64,000 nucleotides of DNA from Nomia melanderi (GCF_051020985.1 NW_027475351.1:1-64000), one strand, 5' to 3'; shown: positions 13,990 to 28,800, numbered from the stretch's first letter. The notes: a model not told the origin generated them from the letters alone. A program made the numbers and translations.

Positions 13990-14585
13990 TCCGAGGTCGT
14001 TCCCGCTGCAGAGATTCATTCGCCAGTGCCTTCTACAGACAGTGCAGTTTGATTTATTGCGCTGTCTGTAATAGCACCCGAGATATCACCAGATATATTC
14101 TGGATTTTTACATGACCTTGGTTGACGGATTCCGAATATCTGTAATTTTCTCGGCGCCTGGTGGTCCGAGGTCGTTCCTGCTGCCCAGATTCATTCGCCA
14201 GTGCCTCCTGCAGACAATGCACTTTCATTGATCGCGCTATCTCTAATAGCAACCGAGATATCACCAAATATATATTGGATTTTTCCATGACCCTGACAGT
14301 CCTGCCCCATGTGCCGGTGATTTTCTCGGCCCCTGGTGGTCGGAGGGCGTTGCTGCTGCACAGATTCATGCGCGAGGGCCTCTTGCAGACAGTGCACTTT
14401 GATTTATCGCCCTATCTCTAATAGCACCCGCGATATGACCCGATATATGTTGGATTTTTCCCTGACCCTGAGTGCCCGGCCCCATGTTTCGGTGGTTTTC
14501 TCGACCCCTGGTGGTCCGAGGTCCATCCCGCTGCACAGATTCATGCGCTAGGGCCTCCTGCAGACAATGGACTTTGATTTATTGC
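13990..14585 (+). repeat. Segmental copy family (copy 1), repeated at 16436-17031 and partly at 19585-19858
   Basis: Markers shared at offset 2446 (14 monomers minus 4 bp) are GCTGCAGAGATTCATTCGCC, CAGACAGTGCAG, ATATTCTGGATTTTTACATG, GGTTGACGGATTCCG, CTTTCATTGATCGCG, ATAGCAACCGAG, GTCGGAGGGCGTTGC, and CGCGATATGACCCG. The first half appears a third time at 19585-19858 (offset 3149 from the second copy), and a related B unit lies at about 19130-19290. Confidence 0.85.
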
Positions 14586-16178
14586 GCTATCTGTAATAGC
14601 ACCCGAGATATCACCAGATATATATTGGATTTTCCCCTGACCCTGAGTGCCCGGACCCATGAGACGGTGGTTTCCTCGACCCCTCGTGGTGCGAGGTCGA
14701 TCCTGCTGCACAGATTCATGCGCCAGGGCCTCCTACAGACAATGCACTTTGATTTATTGCGTTATCTGTAATAGCACCGGAGATATCACCATATATATAT
14801 TGGATTTTCCCCCGACCCTGAGTGCCCGGCCCCATGTGTCGGTGGTTTTCTCAGCCCCTGGTGGTCCGAGGTTGATCCCTCTGCACAGATTCATGCGCCA
14901 GGGCCTCCTACAGACAATGCACTTTGATTTATTGCGCTATTTGTAATAGCACCCGAGATATCACCAGATATATATTGGATTTTCCGCTGACCCTGAGTGT
15001 CCGGCCCCATGAGACGGTGGTTTTCTCGGCCCCTGGTGGTCCGAGGTCGTTCCCGCTGCAGAGATTCATGCGCCAGGGCCTCCTGCAGATAATTCATTTT
15101 TGTTTATTGCGCTCTCTCTAATAGCACCCGAGATATCACCAGATATATATTGGATTTTTCCTGACCCTGAGGGTCCGGCCCCATGAGACGGTGGTTTTTC
15201 GGCCCCTGGTGGTCCGCGGTCGTCCCCGCTGCACAGATTCATGTGCCAGGGCCCGCTGCAGATAATTCACTTTGGTTTAGTGCGCTATCTGTAAGAGCAC
15301 CCGAGATATCACCAGATATATATTAGATTTTTCCCTGACCCTGACAGTCCGGCCACATGAGACGGTGATTTTCTCGGCCCCTGGTTGTCCGAGGTCGATC
15401 CCGCTGCACAGATTCATGCGGCAGGGCCTCCTACAGACGACGCACATTGATTTATTGCGCTATCTGTAATAGCACCCGAGATATCACCAGATATATATTG
15501 GATTTTCCCCTGACCCTGAGTGCCCGGACCCATGAGACGGTGGTTTCCTCGACCCCTCGTGGTGCGAGGTCGATCCTGCTGCACAGATTCATGCGCCAGG
15601 GCCTCCTACAGACAATGCACTTTGATTTATTGCGTTATCTGTAATAGCACCGGAGATATCACCATATATATATTGGATTTTCCCCTGACCCTGAGTGCCC
15701 GGCCCCATGTGTCGGTGGTTTTCTCAGCCCCTGGTGGTCCGAGGTTGATCCCTCTGCACAGATTCATGCGCCAGGGCCTCCTACAGACAATGCACTTTGA
15801 TTTATTGCGCTATTTGTAATAGCACCCGAGATATCACCAGATATATATTGGATTTTCCGCTGACCCTGAGTGTCCGGCCCCATGAGACGGTGGTTTTCTC
15901 GGCCCCTGGTGGTCCGAGGTCGTTCCCGCTGCAGTGATTCATGCGCCAGGGCCTCCTGCAGATAATTCATTTTTGTTTATTGCGCTCTCTCTAATAGCAC
16001 CCGAGATATCACCAGATATATATTGGATTTTTCCCTGACCCTGAGGGTCCGGCCCCATGAGACGGTGGTTTTTCGGCCCCTGGTGGTCCGCGGTCGTCCC
16101 CGCTGCACAGATTCATGTGCCAGGGCCCCCTGCAGATAATTCACTTTGGTTTAGTGCGCTATCTGTAAGAGCACCCGA
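14586..16178 (+). repeat. 873-bp-offset duplication (about 720 bp shared)
   Basis: About 14586-15305 matches 15459-16178 at an offset of 873 bp. Shared markers are GCCCGGACCCATGAG, CCTCGACCCCTCGTGGTGCG, AATAGCACCGGAGATATC, GAGGTTGATCCCTCTGC, TTCATTTTTGTTTATTGC and GAGGGTCCGG. The first two monomers occur a third time at about 18781-19110 (offset 3322). The unit between copies (15306-15458) carries the GGCCACATGAG variant. Confidence 0.83.
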
Positions 16179-19110
16179 GATATCCCCAGATATATATTGG
16201 ATTTTTCCCTGACCCTGAGTGCCCGGCCCCATGTGTCGGTGGTTTTCTCGGCCCCTGGTGGTCCGAGGTCGTTCCCGCTGCACAGATTCATGCGCCAGGG
16301 CCCCCTGCAGATAATTCACTATGGTTTAGTGCGCTATCTGTAATAGCACCTGGATATCACCAGATATATCTTAGATTTTTCCCTGACCCTGACAGTCCGG
16401 CCCTATGAGACGGTGATTTTCTCGGCCCCTGGTGGTCCGAGGTAGTTCCTGCTGCAGAGATTCATTCGCCAGTGCCTTCTACAGACAGTGCAGTTTGATT
16501 TATTGCGCTGTCTGTAATAGCACCCGAGATATCACCAGATATATTCTGGATTTTTACATGACCTTGGTTGACGGATTCCGAATATCTGTAATTTTCTCGG
16601 CGCCTGGTGGTCCGAGGTCGTTCCTGCTGCCCAGATTCATTCGCCAGTGCCTCCTGCAGACAATGCACTTTCATTGATCGCGCTATCTCTAATAGCAACC
16701 GAGATATCACCAAATATATATTGGATTTTTCCATGACCCTGACAGTCCTGCCCCATGTGCCGGTGATTTTCTCGGCCCCTGGTGGTCGGAGGGCGTTGCT
16801 GCTGCACAGATTCATGCGCGAGGGCCTCTTGCAGACAGTGCACTTTGATTTATCGCCCTATCTCTAATAGCACCCGCGATATGACCCGATATATGTTGGA
16901 TTTTTCCCTGACCCTGAGTGCCCGGCCCCATGTTTCGGTGGTTTTCTCGACCCCTGGTGGTCCGAGGTCCATCCCGCTGCACAGATTCATGCGCTAGGGC
17001 CTCCTGCAGACAATGGACTTTGATTTATTGCGTTATCTGTAATAGCACCGGATATATCACCATATATATATTGCATTTTCCCCTGACCCGAGTGTCCGGT
17101 CCCATGAGACGGTGGTATTCTCGGCCCCTGGTGGTCCGAGGTCGTTCCCGCTGCACAGATTCATGCGGCGGCGCCTCCTACAGACAATGCACTTTGATTT
17201 ATTGCGCTATCTGTAATTGCACCCGAGATATCACCAGATATATATTGGATTTTCCGCTGACCCTGAGTGTCCGGCCCCATGAGACGGTGGTTTTCTCGGC
17301 CCCTGGTGCTCCGAGGTCGTTCCCGCCGCACCGATTCATGCGCCAGGGCCCCCTGCAGATAATTCCCTTTGCTTTAGTCCGCTATATCTAAGAGCACCCG
17401 AGATATCACCAGATATATATTGGATTTTTCCCTGACCTCGAGTGTCCGGCCCCATGAGACGGTGGTTTTCTCGGCCCCTGGTGCTCCGAGGTCGTTCCCG
17501 TTGCACAGATTCATGTGCCAGGGCCCCCTGCAGATAATTCACTTTGGTTTAGTGCGCTATCTGTAAGAGCACCCGAGATATCACCAGATATATATTAGAT
17601 TTTTCCCTGACCCTGACAGTCCGGCCACATGAGACGGTGATTTTCTCGGCCCCTGGTCGTCCGAGGTCGATCCCGCTGCACAGATTCATGCGGCAGGGCC
17701 TCCTACAGACAATACACTTTGATTTATTGCGCTATCTCTAATAGCACCCGAGTTATCACCAGAGATGTAACGGATTTTTCCTTGACCCTGACAGTCCGGC
17801 CCCATGTGTCGATGATTCTCTCGGTACCTCGTGGTCTGAGGTCGATCCCGCTGCACAGATTCATGCGCCAGGGCAGCCTGCAGACAATTCACTTTGGTTT
17901 ATTGCGCTATCTGTAATAGCACCCGAGATATCACCAGATATATATTGGATTTTTCCCTGAACCTGACAGACCGGCCCAATGTGTCGGTGGTTTTCTCGGC
18001 CCCTGGTGGTCCGAGGTCGTTCCCGCTGCGCAGATTCATGCGCCAGTGCCGCCTGCAGATAATTCACTTTGGTTTATTGCGCTATCTCTAATAGCACCCG
18101 AGATATCACCTGATATATATTGTATTTTTCCCTGACCCTGAGTGCCCGGCCCCATGTTTCGGTGGTTTTCTCGACCCCTGGTGGTCCGAGGTCCATCCCG
18201 CTGCACAGATTCATGCGCTAGGGCCTCCTGCAGACAATGGACTTTGATTTATTGCGTTATCTGTAATAGCACCGGATATATCACCATATATATATTGCAT
18301 TTTCCCCTCACCCGAGTGTCCGGCCCCATGAGACGGTGGTATTCTCGGCCCCTGGTGGTCCGAGGTCGTTCCCGCTGCACAGATTCATGCGGCGGCGCCT
18401 CCTACAGACAATGCACTTTGATTTATTGCGCTATCTGTAATTGCACCCGAGATATCACCAGATATATATTGGATTTTTCCCTGACCCTGAGTGTCCGGCC
18501 CCATGAGACGGCGGTTTTTCGGCCCCTGGTGGTCCGCGGTCGTTCCCGTTGCACAGATTCATGTGCCAGGGCCCCCTGCAGATAATTCACTTTGGTTTAG
18601 TGCGCTATCTGTAAGAGCACCCGAGATATCACCAGATATATATATTAGATTTTTCCCTGACCCTGACAGTCCGGCCACATGAGACGGTGATTTTCTCGGC
18701 CCCTGGTTGTCCGAGGTCGATCCCGCTGCACAGATTCATGCGGCAGGGCCTCCTACAGACAACGCACATTGATTTATTGCGCTATCTGTAATAGCACCCG
18801 AGATATCACCAGATATATATTGGATTTTCCCCTGACCATGAGTGCCCGGACCCATGAGACGGTGGTTTCCTCGACCCCTCGTGGTGCGAGGTCGATCCTG
18901 CTGCACAGATTCATGCGCCAGGGCCTCCTACAGACAATGCACTTTGATTTATTGCGTTATCTGTAATAGCACCGGAGATATCACCATATATATATTGGAT
19001 TTTCCCCTGACCCTGAGTGCCCGGCCCCATGTGTCGGTGGTTTTCTCAGCCCCTGGTGGTCCGAGGTTGATCCCTCTGCACAGATTCATGCGCCAGGGCC
19101 TCCTACAGAC
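16179..19110 (+). repeat. Satellite segment built of recurrent blocks
   Basis: This stretch holds the second copy of the 13990 family (16436-17031). About 16905-17245 also recurs at 18129-18469 (offset 1224), marked by GAGGTCCATCCC, CATGCGCTAGGGCC, ACCGGATATATCACC, TTGCATTTTCCCC, CATGCGGCGGCGCC and CTGTAATTGCAC. The change TAATAG to TAATTG removes one of two adjacent stops, which helps make the long chance reading frames seen here. No gene is supported. Confidence 0.82.
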
Positions 19111-22100
19111 AATGCAGTTTGATTTATTGCACTGTCTGTAATATCACCCGAGATATCACCAGATATATTCTGGATTTTTACATGACCTTGGTTGACGGAT
19201 TCCGAATATCTGTAATTTTCTCGGCGCCTGGTGGTCCGAGGTCGTTCCTGCTGCCCAGATTCATTCGCCAGTGCCTCCTGCAGACAATGCACTTTGATTT
19301 ATTGCGCTATCTCTAATAGCACCCGAGATATCACCAGATATATATTGGATTTTTCCCTGTCCCTGAGGGTCCGGCCCCATGAGACGGTGATTTTCTCGGC
19401 CCCTGGTGGTCCGAGGTCGTCCCCGCTGCACAGATTCATGCCCCAGGGCCTCCTGCAGACAATGCACTTTGATTTATTGCGCTATCTCTAATAGCACCCG
19501 AGATATCACCAGATATATATTGGATTTTTCCCTGTCCCTGAGGGTCCGGCCCCATGAGACGGTGATTTTCTCGGCCCCTGGTGGTCCGAGGTAGTTCCTG
19601 CTGCAGAGATTCATTCGCCAGTGCCTTCTACAGACAGTGCAGTTTGATTTATTGCGCTGTCTGTAATAGCACCCGAGATATCACCAGATATATTCTGGAT
19701 TTTTACATGACCTTGGTTGACGGATTCCGAATATCTGTAATTTTCTCGGCGCCTGGTGGTCCGAGGTCGTTCCTGCTGCCCAGATTCATTCGCCAGTGCC
19801 TCCTGCAGACAATGCACTTTCATTGATCGCGCTATCTCTAATAGCAACCGAGATATCACCAGAGATAGATTGGATTTTTCCCTGACCCTGAGTGTCCGGC
19901 CCCATGAGACGGTGCCTTTCTCGGCCCCTGGTGGTCCGAGGTCGTTCCCGCTGCACAGATTCATGCGCCAGGGCCTCCTACAGACAATCCACTTTGATTT
20001 ATCGCGCTATCTGTAATAGCACCCGGGAAAGCACCATATATATGCTGGATTTTTACATGACTTTGGCTGACGGACAACGTAAATCTGTAATTTTCCGGGT
20101 TCCTGGAGGTCCGACGTCGTTCCCGCTGCACAGAATCATACGCCAGGACTTCCTGCAGACAATGCACTTTGATTTATCGCGCTATCTTTAACAGCACCCG
20201 AGATATCACCAGATATATATTGGATTTTTCCCTGACCCTGACAGTCCGGCCCCATGTGACGGTGATTTTCTCGGCCCCTGGTTGTCCGAGGTCGTTCCCG
20301 CTGCACAGATTCATGCGCCCGGGCCTCCTGCAGATAATTCACTTTGGTTTATAGCGCTATCTCTAATAGCACCCGAGTTATCACCAGAGATGTAATGGAT
20401 TTTTCCTTGACCCTGACAGTCTGGCCCCATGTGTCGATGGTTCACTCGGTCCCTCGTGGTCCGAAGTCGATCCCGCTGCACAGATTCATGCGCCAGGGCA
20501 GCCTGCAGATAATTCACTTTGATTTATTGCCCTATCTCTAATAGCACCCGAGATCTCACCATATATATATTGGATTTTTCCCTGACCCTGAGTGTCCGGC
20601 CCCATGAGACTGTAGTTTTCTCCGCCCCTGGTGGTCCGAGGTCGTTCCCGCTGCACAGATTCATGCGCCAGGGCCCCCTGCAGATGATTCACTTTGGTTT
20701 AGTGCTCTATCTGTAAGAGCACCCGAGATATCACCAGATATATATTGGATTTTTCCCTGACCCTGAGTGTCCGGCCCCATGACACGGTAGTTTTCTCGGC
20801 CCCTGGTGGTCCGAGGTCGTCCCCGCTGCTCACATTCATGCGCCAGGGCCACCTACAGACAATGCACTTTGGTTTATTGCGCTATCTCTAATAGCACCCG
20901 AGATATCACCAGATGTATGCTGGATTTTTACATGACCTTGGCGACGGATTCCGAATATCTGTAATTTTCTCGGCCCCTGGTGGTCCGAGGTCGTTCCCGC
21001 TGCACAGATTCATGCGCCAGGGCCTCCTGCAGACAATGCACTTTGGTTTATTGCGCTATCTCTAATAGCACCCGAGATATCACCAGATATATATTGGATT
21101 TTTCCATGACCCAGAGTGTCCGGCCCCATGAGACGGTGGTTTTCTCGGCCCCTGGTGGTCCGAGGTCGTTCCCGCTGCACAGACTCATGTGCCAGGGCAC
21201 CCTGCAGGCAATGCACTTTGGTTTATTGCGCTATCTCTAATAGCACCCGAGATATCACCAGATATATATTGGATTTTTGCCTGACCCTGACAGTCCGGCC
21301 CCATGAGACGGTGATTTTCTCGGCCCCTGGTGGTCCGAGGTCGTTCCCGCTGCACAGATTCATGCGCCAGGGCCTCCTACAGACAATGCACTTTGATTTA
21401 TTGCGCTATCTGTAATAGCACCCGAGATATCACCACATATATATTGGATTTTTCCCTGACCCTGAGTGTCCGACCCCATGAGACGGTGGTTTTCTCGGCC
21501 CCTGGTGGTCCGAGGTCGTTCCCGCTGCACAGATTCATGCGGCAGGGCCTCCTACAGACAATTCACTTTGATTTTTTGCGCTATCTGTAATAGCACCCGA
21601 GATATCACCACATATATATTGGATTTTTCCATGACCCTGAGTGTCCGGCCCCATGAGACGGTGGTTTTCTCGGCCCCTGGTGGTCCGAGGTCGTTCCCGC
21701 AGCACAGATTCATGCGTCAGGGCCTCATGCAGATAATTCACTTTGGATTATTGCGCTATCTCTAATAGCACCCGAGATATCACCAGATATATATTGGATT
21801 TTCCCATGACCATGTGAGTCCGGCCCCATGAGACTGTGGTTTTCTCGGCCCCTGGTGGTCCGAGGTCGTTCCCGCTGCACAGATTCATGCGCCAGCGCCT
21901 CCTGCAGATAAGGCACTTTGATTTATTGCGCTATCTGTAATAGCACCCGAGATATCACCAGATATATATTGGATTTTTCCCTGAACCTGAGTGTCCGGCC
22001 CCATGAGACGGTGGTTTCTTCGGCCCCTGGTAGTCCGAGGTCGTTCCCGCTGCACAGATTCATGCGCCAGCGAATTCTACAGACAATGCTCATTGATTTA

Positions 22101-22963
22101 TCACGCTATCTGTAATAGCACCCGAGATGTCACCAGATATATGCTGGATTTTTTCATGACCATGGGTGACGGATACCGAACATCTGTAATTTTCTCGGCC
22201 CCTGGCGGTCCGAGGTCGTTCCTGCTGCCCAGATTCATGCGCCAGGGCCTGCTACAGACCATGCACTTTGATTTATCGCGCTATCTGTAATAGCATCCGA
22301 GATATCACAAGATATATATTGGATTTTTCCCTGACCATGAGTGTCCGGCCCCATGAGACGGTGGTTTTCTCGGCCCCTGGTGGTCCGAGGTCGTTCCCGC
22401 TGCACACATTCATGCGCCATGGCCTCCTGCAGATAATTCACTTGGTTTATTGCTCTATCTCTAATAGCACCCGAGATATCACCAGATATATATTGGATTT
22501 TTCGCCGACCCTGACAGTCCGGCCCCATGAGACGTTGGTTTTCTCGGCCCCTGGTGGTCCGAGGTCGTTCCCGCTACACAGATTCATGCGCCAGGGCCTC
22601 CTACAGACAATGCACTTTGATTTATTGCGCTACCTGTAATAGCAACCGAGATACCACCAGATATATATTGGATTTTTTCCTGACCCTGACAGTCCGGCCC
22701 CGTGAGACGGTGATTTTCTCGGCCCCTGGTGGTCCGAGGTCGTGCCCGCTGCACAGAATCATGCGCCAGGGCTTCCTACAGACAATGCACTTTGATTTAT
22801 TGCGCTATCTCTAATAGCACCCGAGATGTCACCAGATATACATTGGATTTTCCCCTGACCCTGAGTGTCCGGTCCCATGAGACTGTGATTTTCTCGGCCC
22901 CTGGCGGTCCGAGGTCGTTCCCGCTGCCCAGATTCATTCGCCAGTACCTCCTACAGACAATGC
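19111..22963 (+). repeat. Satellite array segment, mixed A and B monomers
   Basis: About 22 monomers. Two neighbouring units at about 19300-19420 and 19475-19595 share CCCTGTCCCTGAGGG. B-type blocks lie near 19170, 19700, 20045 (ACGGACAACGTAAATC), 20920 (two bases short) and 22145. The unit near 20030 carries CCCGGGAAAGCACC in place of the usual GATATC segment, a variant seen again near 24925, 25450, 32100 and 32630. No gene or insertion is visible. Confidence 0.82.
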
Positions 22964-25813
22964 ACTTTGATTTATTGCGCTATCTCTAATAGCACCCGAG
23001 ATATCACCAGATATATATTGGATTTTTCCCGGACCCTGACAGTCCGGCCCCATGAGACGGTGATTTTCTCGGCCTCTGGTGGTCCGAGGTCGTTGCCGCT
23101 GCGCAGATTCATGCGCCAGGGACTCCTGCAGACAATTCACTTTGGATTATTGCGCTATCTCTAATAGCACCCGAGATATCACCAGATATATATTGGATTT
23201 TTCCATGACCCTGAGTGTCCGGCCCCACGAGACGGTGATTTTCTCGGCCCCTGGTTGTCCGGGGTCGTTCCCGCTGCATAGATTCATGCGCCAGGGCCCG
23301 CTGCAGATAATTCACTTTGGTTTAGTGCGCTATCTGTAAGAGCACCCGAGATATCACCAGATATATATTGAATTTTTCAACCGACCTTGAGTGTCCGGCC
23401 CCATGAGACGGTGGTTTTCTCGGCCCCTAGTGGTCCGAGGTCGTTCCCGCTGCACAGAATCATGCGCCAGGGCTTCCTGCAGACAATGCACTTTGATTCA
23501 TCGCGCTATCTCTAATAGCACCCGAGATATCACCAAATATATATTGGATTTTTCCCTGACCCGGATAGTCCGGCCCCATGAGACGGGGATTTTCTCGGCC
23601 CCTGGTGGTCCGAGGTCGTTCCCGCTGAAAGAGTCATGCGCCATTGCTTCCTGCAAATAATTCACCTTTGTTTATTGCTCTATCTCTATTAGCACCCGAG
23701 ATATCACCAGATGTATATTGGATTTTTCCCCGACCCTGAGTGTCCGGCCCCATGAGACGGTGGTTTTCTCGGCCCCTCGTGGTCCGAGGTCGATCCCGCT
23801 GCACAGATTCATTCGCCAGGGCCTCCCGCAGACAAAGCATTTTGATTTATCGCGCTATCTCTAATAGCACCCGAGATATCACCAGATATATAATGGATTT
23901 TTCCCTGACCCTGACAGTCCTGCGCCACGAGACGGTGATTTTCTCGGCCCCTGGTGGTCCGAGGTCGTTGCCGCTGCACAGATTCATGCGCCAGGGCCTC
24001 CTGCAGACAATTCACTTTGGATTATTGCGCTATCTCTAATAGCACCCGTGATATCACCAGATATATATTGGATTTTTCCATGACCCTGAGTGTCCGGCCC
24101 CATGAGACGGTGGTTTTCTCGGCCCCTGGTGGTCCGAGGTCGTTCCCGCTGCACGTATTCATGCGCCAGGGCCTCCTGCAGATAATTCACGTTGGTTTAT
24201 TGCGCTATCTCTAATAGCACCCGAGATATCACCAGATATATATTGGATTTTCCCCTGACCCTGAGGGTCCGGCCCCATGAGACTGTGGTTTTCTCGGCCC
24301 CGGGTGGTCCGACGTCGTTCCCGCTGCACAGATTCATGCGCCAGGGCCTCCTGCAGATAATTCACTTTGAATTATTGCGGTATCTCTAATAGCACCCGAG
24401 ATGTCACCAGATATATATTGGATTGTTCCATGACCCTCAGTGTCCGGCCCCATGAGACGGTGGTTTTCTCGGCCCCTGGTGGTCCGAGGTGCTTCCCGCT
24501 GCACGGATTCATGCACCAGGGCTTCCTGCAGACAATGCACTTTGATTTATCGCGCTATCTGTAATAGCACCTGAGATATCACCAGATATATATTGGATTT
24601 TCCTCTGAACCTGAGTGTCCGGCCCCATGAGACGGTGGTTTTCTCGGCCCCTGGTGGTCCGAGGTCGTTCCCGCTGCACAGATTCATGCGCCAGGGCCTC
24701 CTAGGGACAATGCACTTTGATTTATTGCGCTATCTGTAATAGAACCCGAGATATCACCAGATATATGCTGGATTTTTACATGACATTGGGTGACGGATAC
24801 CGAAAATCTGTAATTTTCTCGGCCCCTGCTGGTCAGAGGTGGTTCCTGCTGCACAGATTCATGCGCCAGGGCCTCCTACAGACAATGCACTTTGATTTAT
24901 TGCGCTATCTGTAATAGCACCCGAGAAAGCACCATATATATGCTGGATTTTTACATGACTTTGAGTGACGGATACCGAAAATATGTAATTTTCTCGGCCC
25001 CTGGAGATCCGAGGTCGTTCCTGCTTCACAGATTCATGCGCCAGGGCTTCCTGCAGACAATGCACTTTGATTTATCGCGCTATCTGTAATAGAACCCGAG
25101 ATATCACCAGATATATGCTGGATTTTTACATGAGATTGGGTGACGGATACCGAAAATCTGTAATTTTCTCTGCCCCTGGTGGTCCGATGTCGTTCCTGCT
25201 GCACAGATTCATGCGCAAGGTCCTCCTACGGACAATGCACTTTGATTCATTGCGCTATCTCTAATAGCACCCCAGATATCACCAGATATATATTTGATTT
25301 TTCCCTGACCCTGAGTGTCCGGCCCCATGAGACGGTGGTTTTCTCGGCCCCTGGTGGTCCGAGGTCGTTCCCGCTGCACAGATGCATGCGCCAGGGACTC
25401 CTGCAGATAATTCACTTTGGTTTATTGCGCTATCGCTAATAGCACCCGAGAAAGCACCATATATATGTTGGATTTTTACACGACTTTGGGTTACGGATAC
25501 CGAAAATCTGTAATTTTCTCGGCCCCTGGTGGTCCGACGTCGTTCCTGCTGCACAGATTCATGCGCATGGGCCTCCTGCAGATAATTCACTTTGGTTTAT
25601 TGCGCTATCTCTAATAGCACCCGTGATATCACCAGATATATATTTGATTTTTCCCTGACCCTGACAGTCCGGCCCCATGTGTCGATGGTTTTCTCGGTCC
25701 CTCGTGTTCCGAGGTCGATCCCGCTGCACAGATTCATGCGCCAGGGCCTCCTACAGACAATGCACTTTGATTTATTGCGCTATCTGTAAGAGCACCCGAG
25801 ATATCACCAGATA
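22964..25813 (+). repeat. Large segmental duplication, copy 1 (2.85 kb)
   Basis: This segment recurs at 30490-32989. The offset is 7526 bp (43 monomers +1) from the start to about 24379, 7351 bp across about 24555-24645, then 7176 bp from about 24820 to the end. Copy 2 therefore lacks exactly one monomer at each of two places, or copy 1 gained them. Shared rare features include CCCGGACCCTGAC, CTGAAAGAGTCATGCGCC, GTTTATTGCTC, CAGACAAAGCATTTTG, and a run of B units with AAAGCACCATATATATG. By eye I see only about ten base differences between copies. Confidence 0.9.
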
Positions 25814-28800
25814 TATATTAGATTTTTCCCTGACCCTGACAGTCCGGCCACATGAGACGGTGATTTTCTCGGCCCCTGGTTGTCCGAGGTCGATCCCGCT
25901 GCACAGATTCATGCGGCAGGGCCTCCTACAGACAATGCACTTTGATTTATTGCGCTTCCTGTAACAGCACCCGAGATATCACCATATACATATTGGATAT
26001 TTCCCTGAACCTGACAGTCCGGCCCCATGAGACGGTAGTTTTCTCAGCCCCTGGTGGTCCGAGGTCGTTCTCGCTGCACAGATTCATGCGCCAGGGCCTC
26101 CTACAGACAATGCACTTTGATTTATTGCGCTATCTGTAAGAGCACCCGAGATATCACCAGATATATATTAGATTTTTCCCTGACCCTGACAGTCCGGCCA
26201 CATGAGACGGTGATTTTCTCGGCCCCTGGTTGTCCGAGGTCGATCCCGCTGCACACATTCATGCGCCAGGGCCTCCTACAGATAATACACTTTGGTTTAT
26301 TGCGCTATCTCTAATACCACCGGAGATATCACCAGATATATATTGGATTTTTCCCTGACCCTGAGTGTCTGACCCCATGAGACGGTGGTTTTCTCGGCCC
26401 CTGGCGGTCCGAGGTCGTTCCCGCTGCAGAGATTCATGCGCCAGGGCCTCCTGCAGATAATTCATTTTTGTTTATTGCGCTCTCTCTCTAATAGCAGCCG
26501 AGATATCACCAGATATATATTGGATTTTTCCCTGACCCTGAGTGTCCGGCCCCATGAGACAGTGGTTTTTCGGCCCCTGGTGGTCCGCGGTCGTTCTCGC
26601 TGCACAGATTCATGTGCCAGGGCCCCCTGCCGATAATTCACTTTGGTTTAGTGCGCTATCTGTAAGAGCACCCGAGATATCCCCAGATATATATTGGATT
26701 TTTCCCTGACCCTGAGTTTCCGGCCCCATGAGACGGTGGATTTCTCGGCCCCTGGTGGTCGGAGGTCCTTCCCGCTGCACAGATTCATGCGACAGGACCT
26801 CCTGCAGAGAATTCACTTTGGTTTATTGCGCTATCTCTAATACCACCCGAGATATCACCAGATATATATTGGATTTTTCCCTGACCCTGAGTGTCCGGCC
26901 CCATGTGTCGGTGGTTTTCTCGGCCCCTGGTGGTCCGAGGTCGTTCCCGCTGCACAGATTCATGCGCCAGGGCCTCCTACAGACAATTTACTTTGATTTA
27001 TTGCGCTATCTATTATAGCACCCGAGATATCACCAGATATATATCGGATTTTTCCCTGACCCTGAGTGTCCGACCCCGTGAGACGGTGGTTTTCTCGGCC
27101 CCTGGTGGTCCGAGGTCGTTCCCGCTGCACAGATTCATGCGCCAGGGCCTCCTGCAGATAATACACTTTGGATTATTGCGCTCTCTCTAATAACACCCGA
27201 GATATCACCAGATATATATTGGATTTTTCCCTGACCCTGAGTGTCCGGCCCCATGAGACGGTGGTTTTCTCGGCCCCTAGTGGTCCGAGGTCGTTCCCGC
27301 TGCACAGAATCATGCGCCAGGGCTTCCTGCAGACAATGCACTTTGATTTATTGCGCTATCTCTAATAGCACCCGAGATATCACCAGATATATATTGGACT
27401 TTTCCCTGACCCTGTGTGTCCGGCCCCATGAGACGGTGGTTTTCTCGGCCCCTGGTGGTCCGAGGTCGTTCCCGCTGCACAGATTCATGCGCCAGGGCCT
27501 CCTGCAGACAATTCACTTTGGTTTATTGCGCTATCTGTAATAGCACTCAAGATATCACCAGATATGTGCTGGATTTTTACATGACCTTGGGTGACGGATT
27601 CCGAATATCTTTAATTTTCTCGGCCCCTGGTGGTCCGAGGTCGTTCCCGCTGCACAGATTCAGGGGCCAGGGCCTGCTGCAGACAATGCACTTTGGTTTA
27701 TTGCGCTATCCCTAATAGCACCCGGGATATCACCAGATATATATTTGATTTTTCCCTGACCCTGAGTGCCCGGCCCCATGTGTCGGTGGTTTTCTCGGCC
27801 CCTGGGGGTCCGCGGTCGTTCCCGCTGCAAAGATTCATGCGCCAGGGCTTCCTGCAGACAATTCACCTTGGTTTATTGCGCTATCTGTAACAGCACCCGA
27901 GATATCACCAGATATATATTGGATTTTTCCCTGACCCAGAGTGTCCGGCCCCATGTGTCGGTGGTTTTCTCAGCCCCTGGTGGTCCGAGGTCCTGGCCAC
28001 TGCACAGATTCATGCGCCAGGGCCTCCTACAGACAATGCACTTTGATTTATTGCGCTTCCTGTAATATCACCCGAGATATCACCATATATTTATTGGATT
28101 TTCCAATGACCCTGAGTGTCCGGCCCCATGGGACGGTGGTTTTGTCGGCCCCTCGTGGTCCGAGGTCGTTCCCGCTGCACAGATTCATGCGCCAGGGCCT
28201 CCTATAGATAATTCACTTTGGTTTATTGCGCTATATCTAATAGCACCCGAGATATCACCAGATATATATTGGATTTTTCCCTGACCCTGACAGTCCGGAC
28301 CCATGTGTCGGTGGTTTTCTCGGCCCCTGGTGGTCCGAGGTCGTTCCCGCTGCACAGATTCATGCGCCAGGGCCTCCTGCAGATAAATCACTTTGGTTTG
28401 TTGCGCCATCTGTAATAGCACCCGAGATATCACCAGACATATGCCGAATTTTTACATGACGTTGGGTGACGGATTCCGAATATTTGTAATTTTCTCGGCC
28501 ACTGGTGGTCCGAGGTAGTTCCTGCTGCACAGATTCATTCGCCAGTGCCTCCTACAGACAATGCACTTTGATTTATTGCGCACTCTCTAATAGCGTCCGA
28601 GATATCACCAGATATATGCTCTATTTTGACATGACGTTGGGTGACGGATACCGAAAATCTGTAACTTTCTTGGCCCCTGGTGGTCCGACGTCGTGCCCGC
28701 TGCACAGATTCATGCGCCAGGGCCACCTACAGACAATGCACTTTGATTTATTGCGCTATCTGTAATAGCACCCGAGATATCACCAGATATATATTGGATT

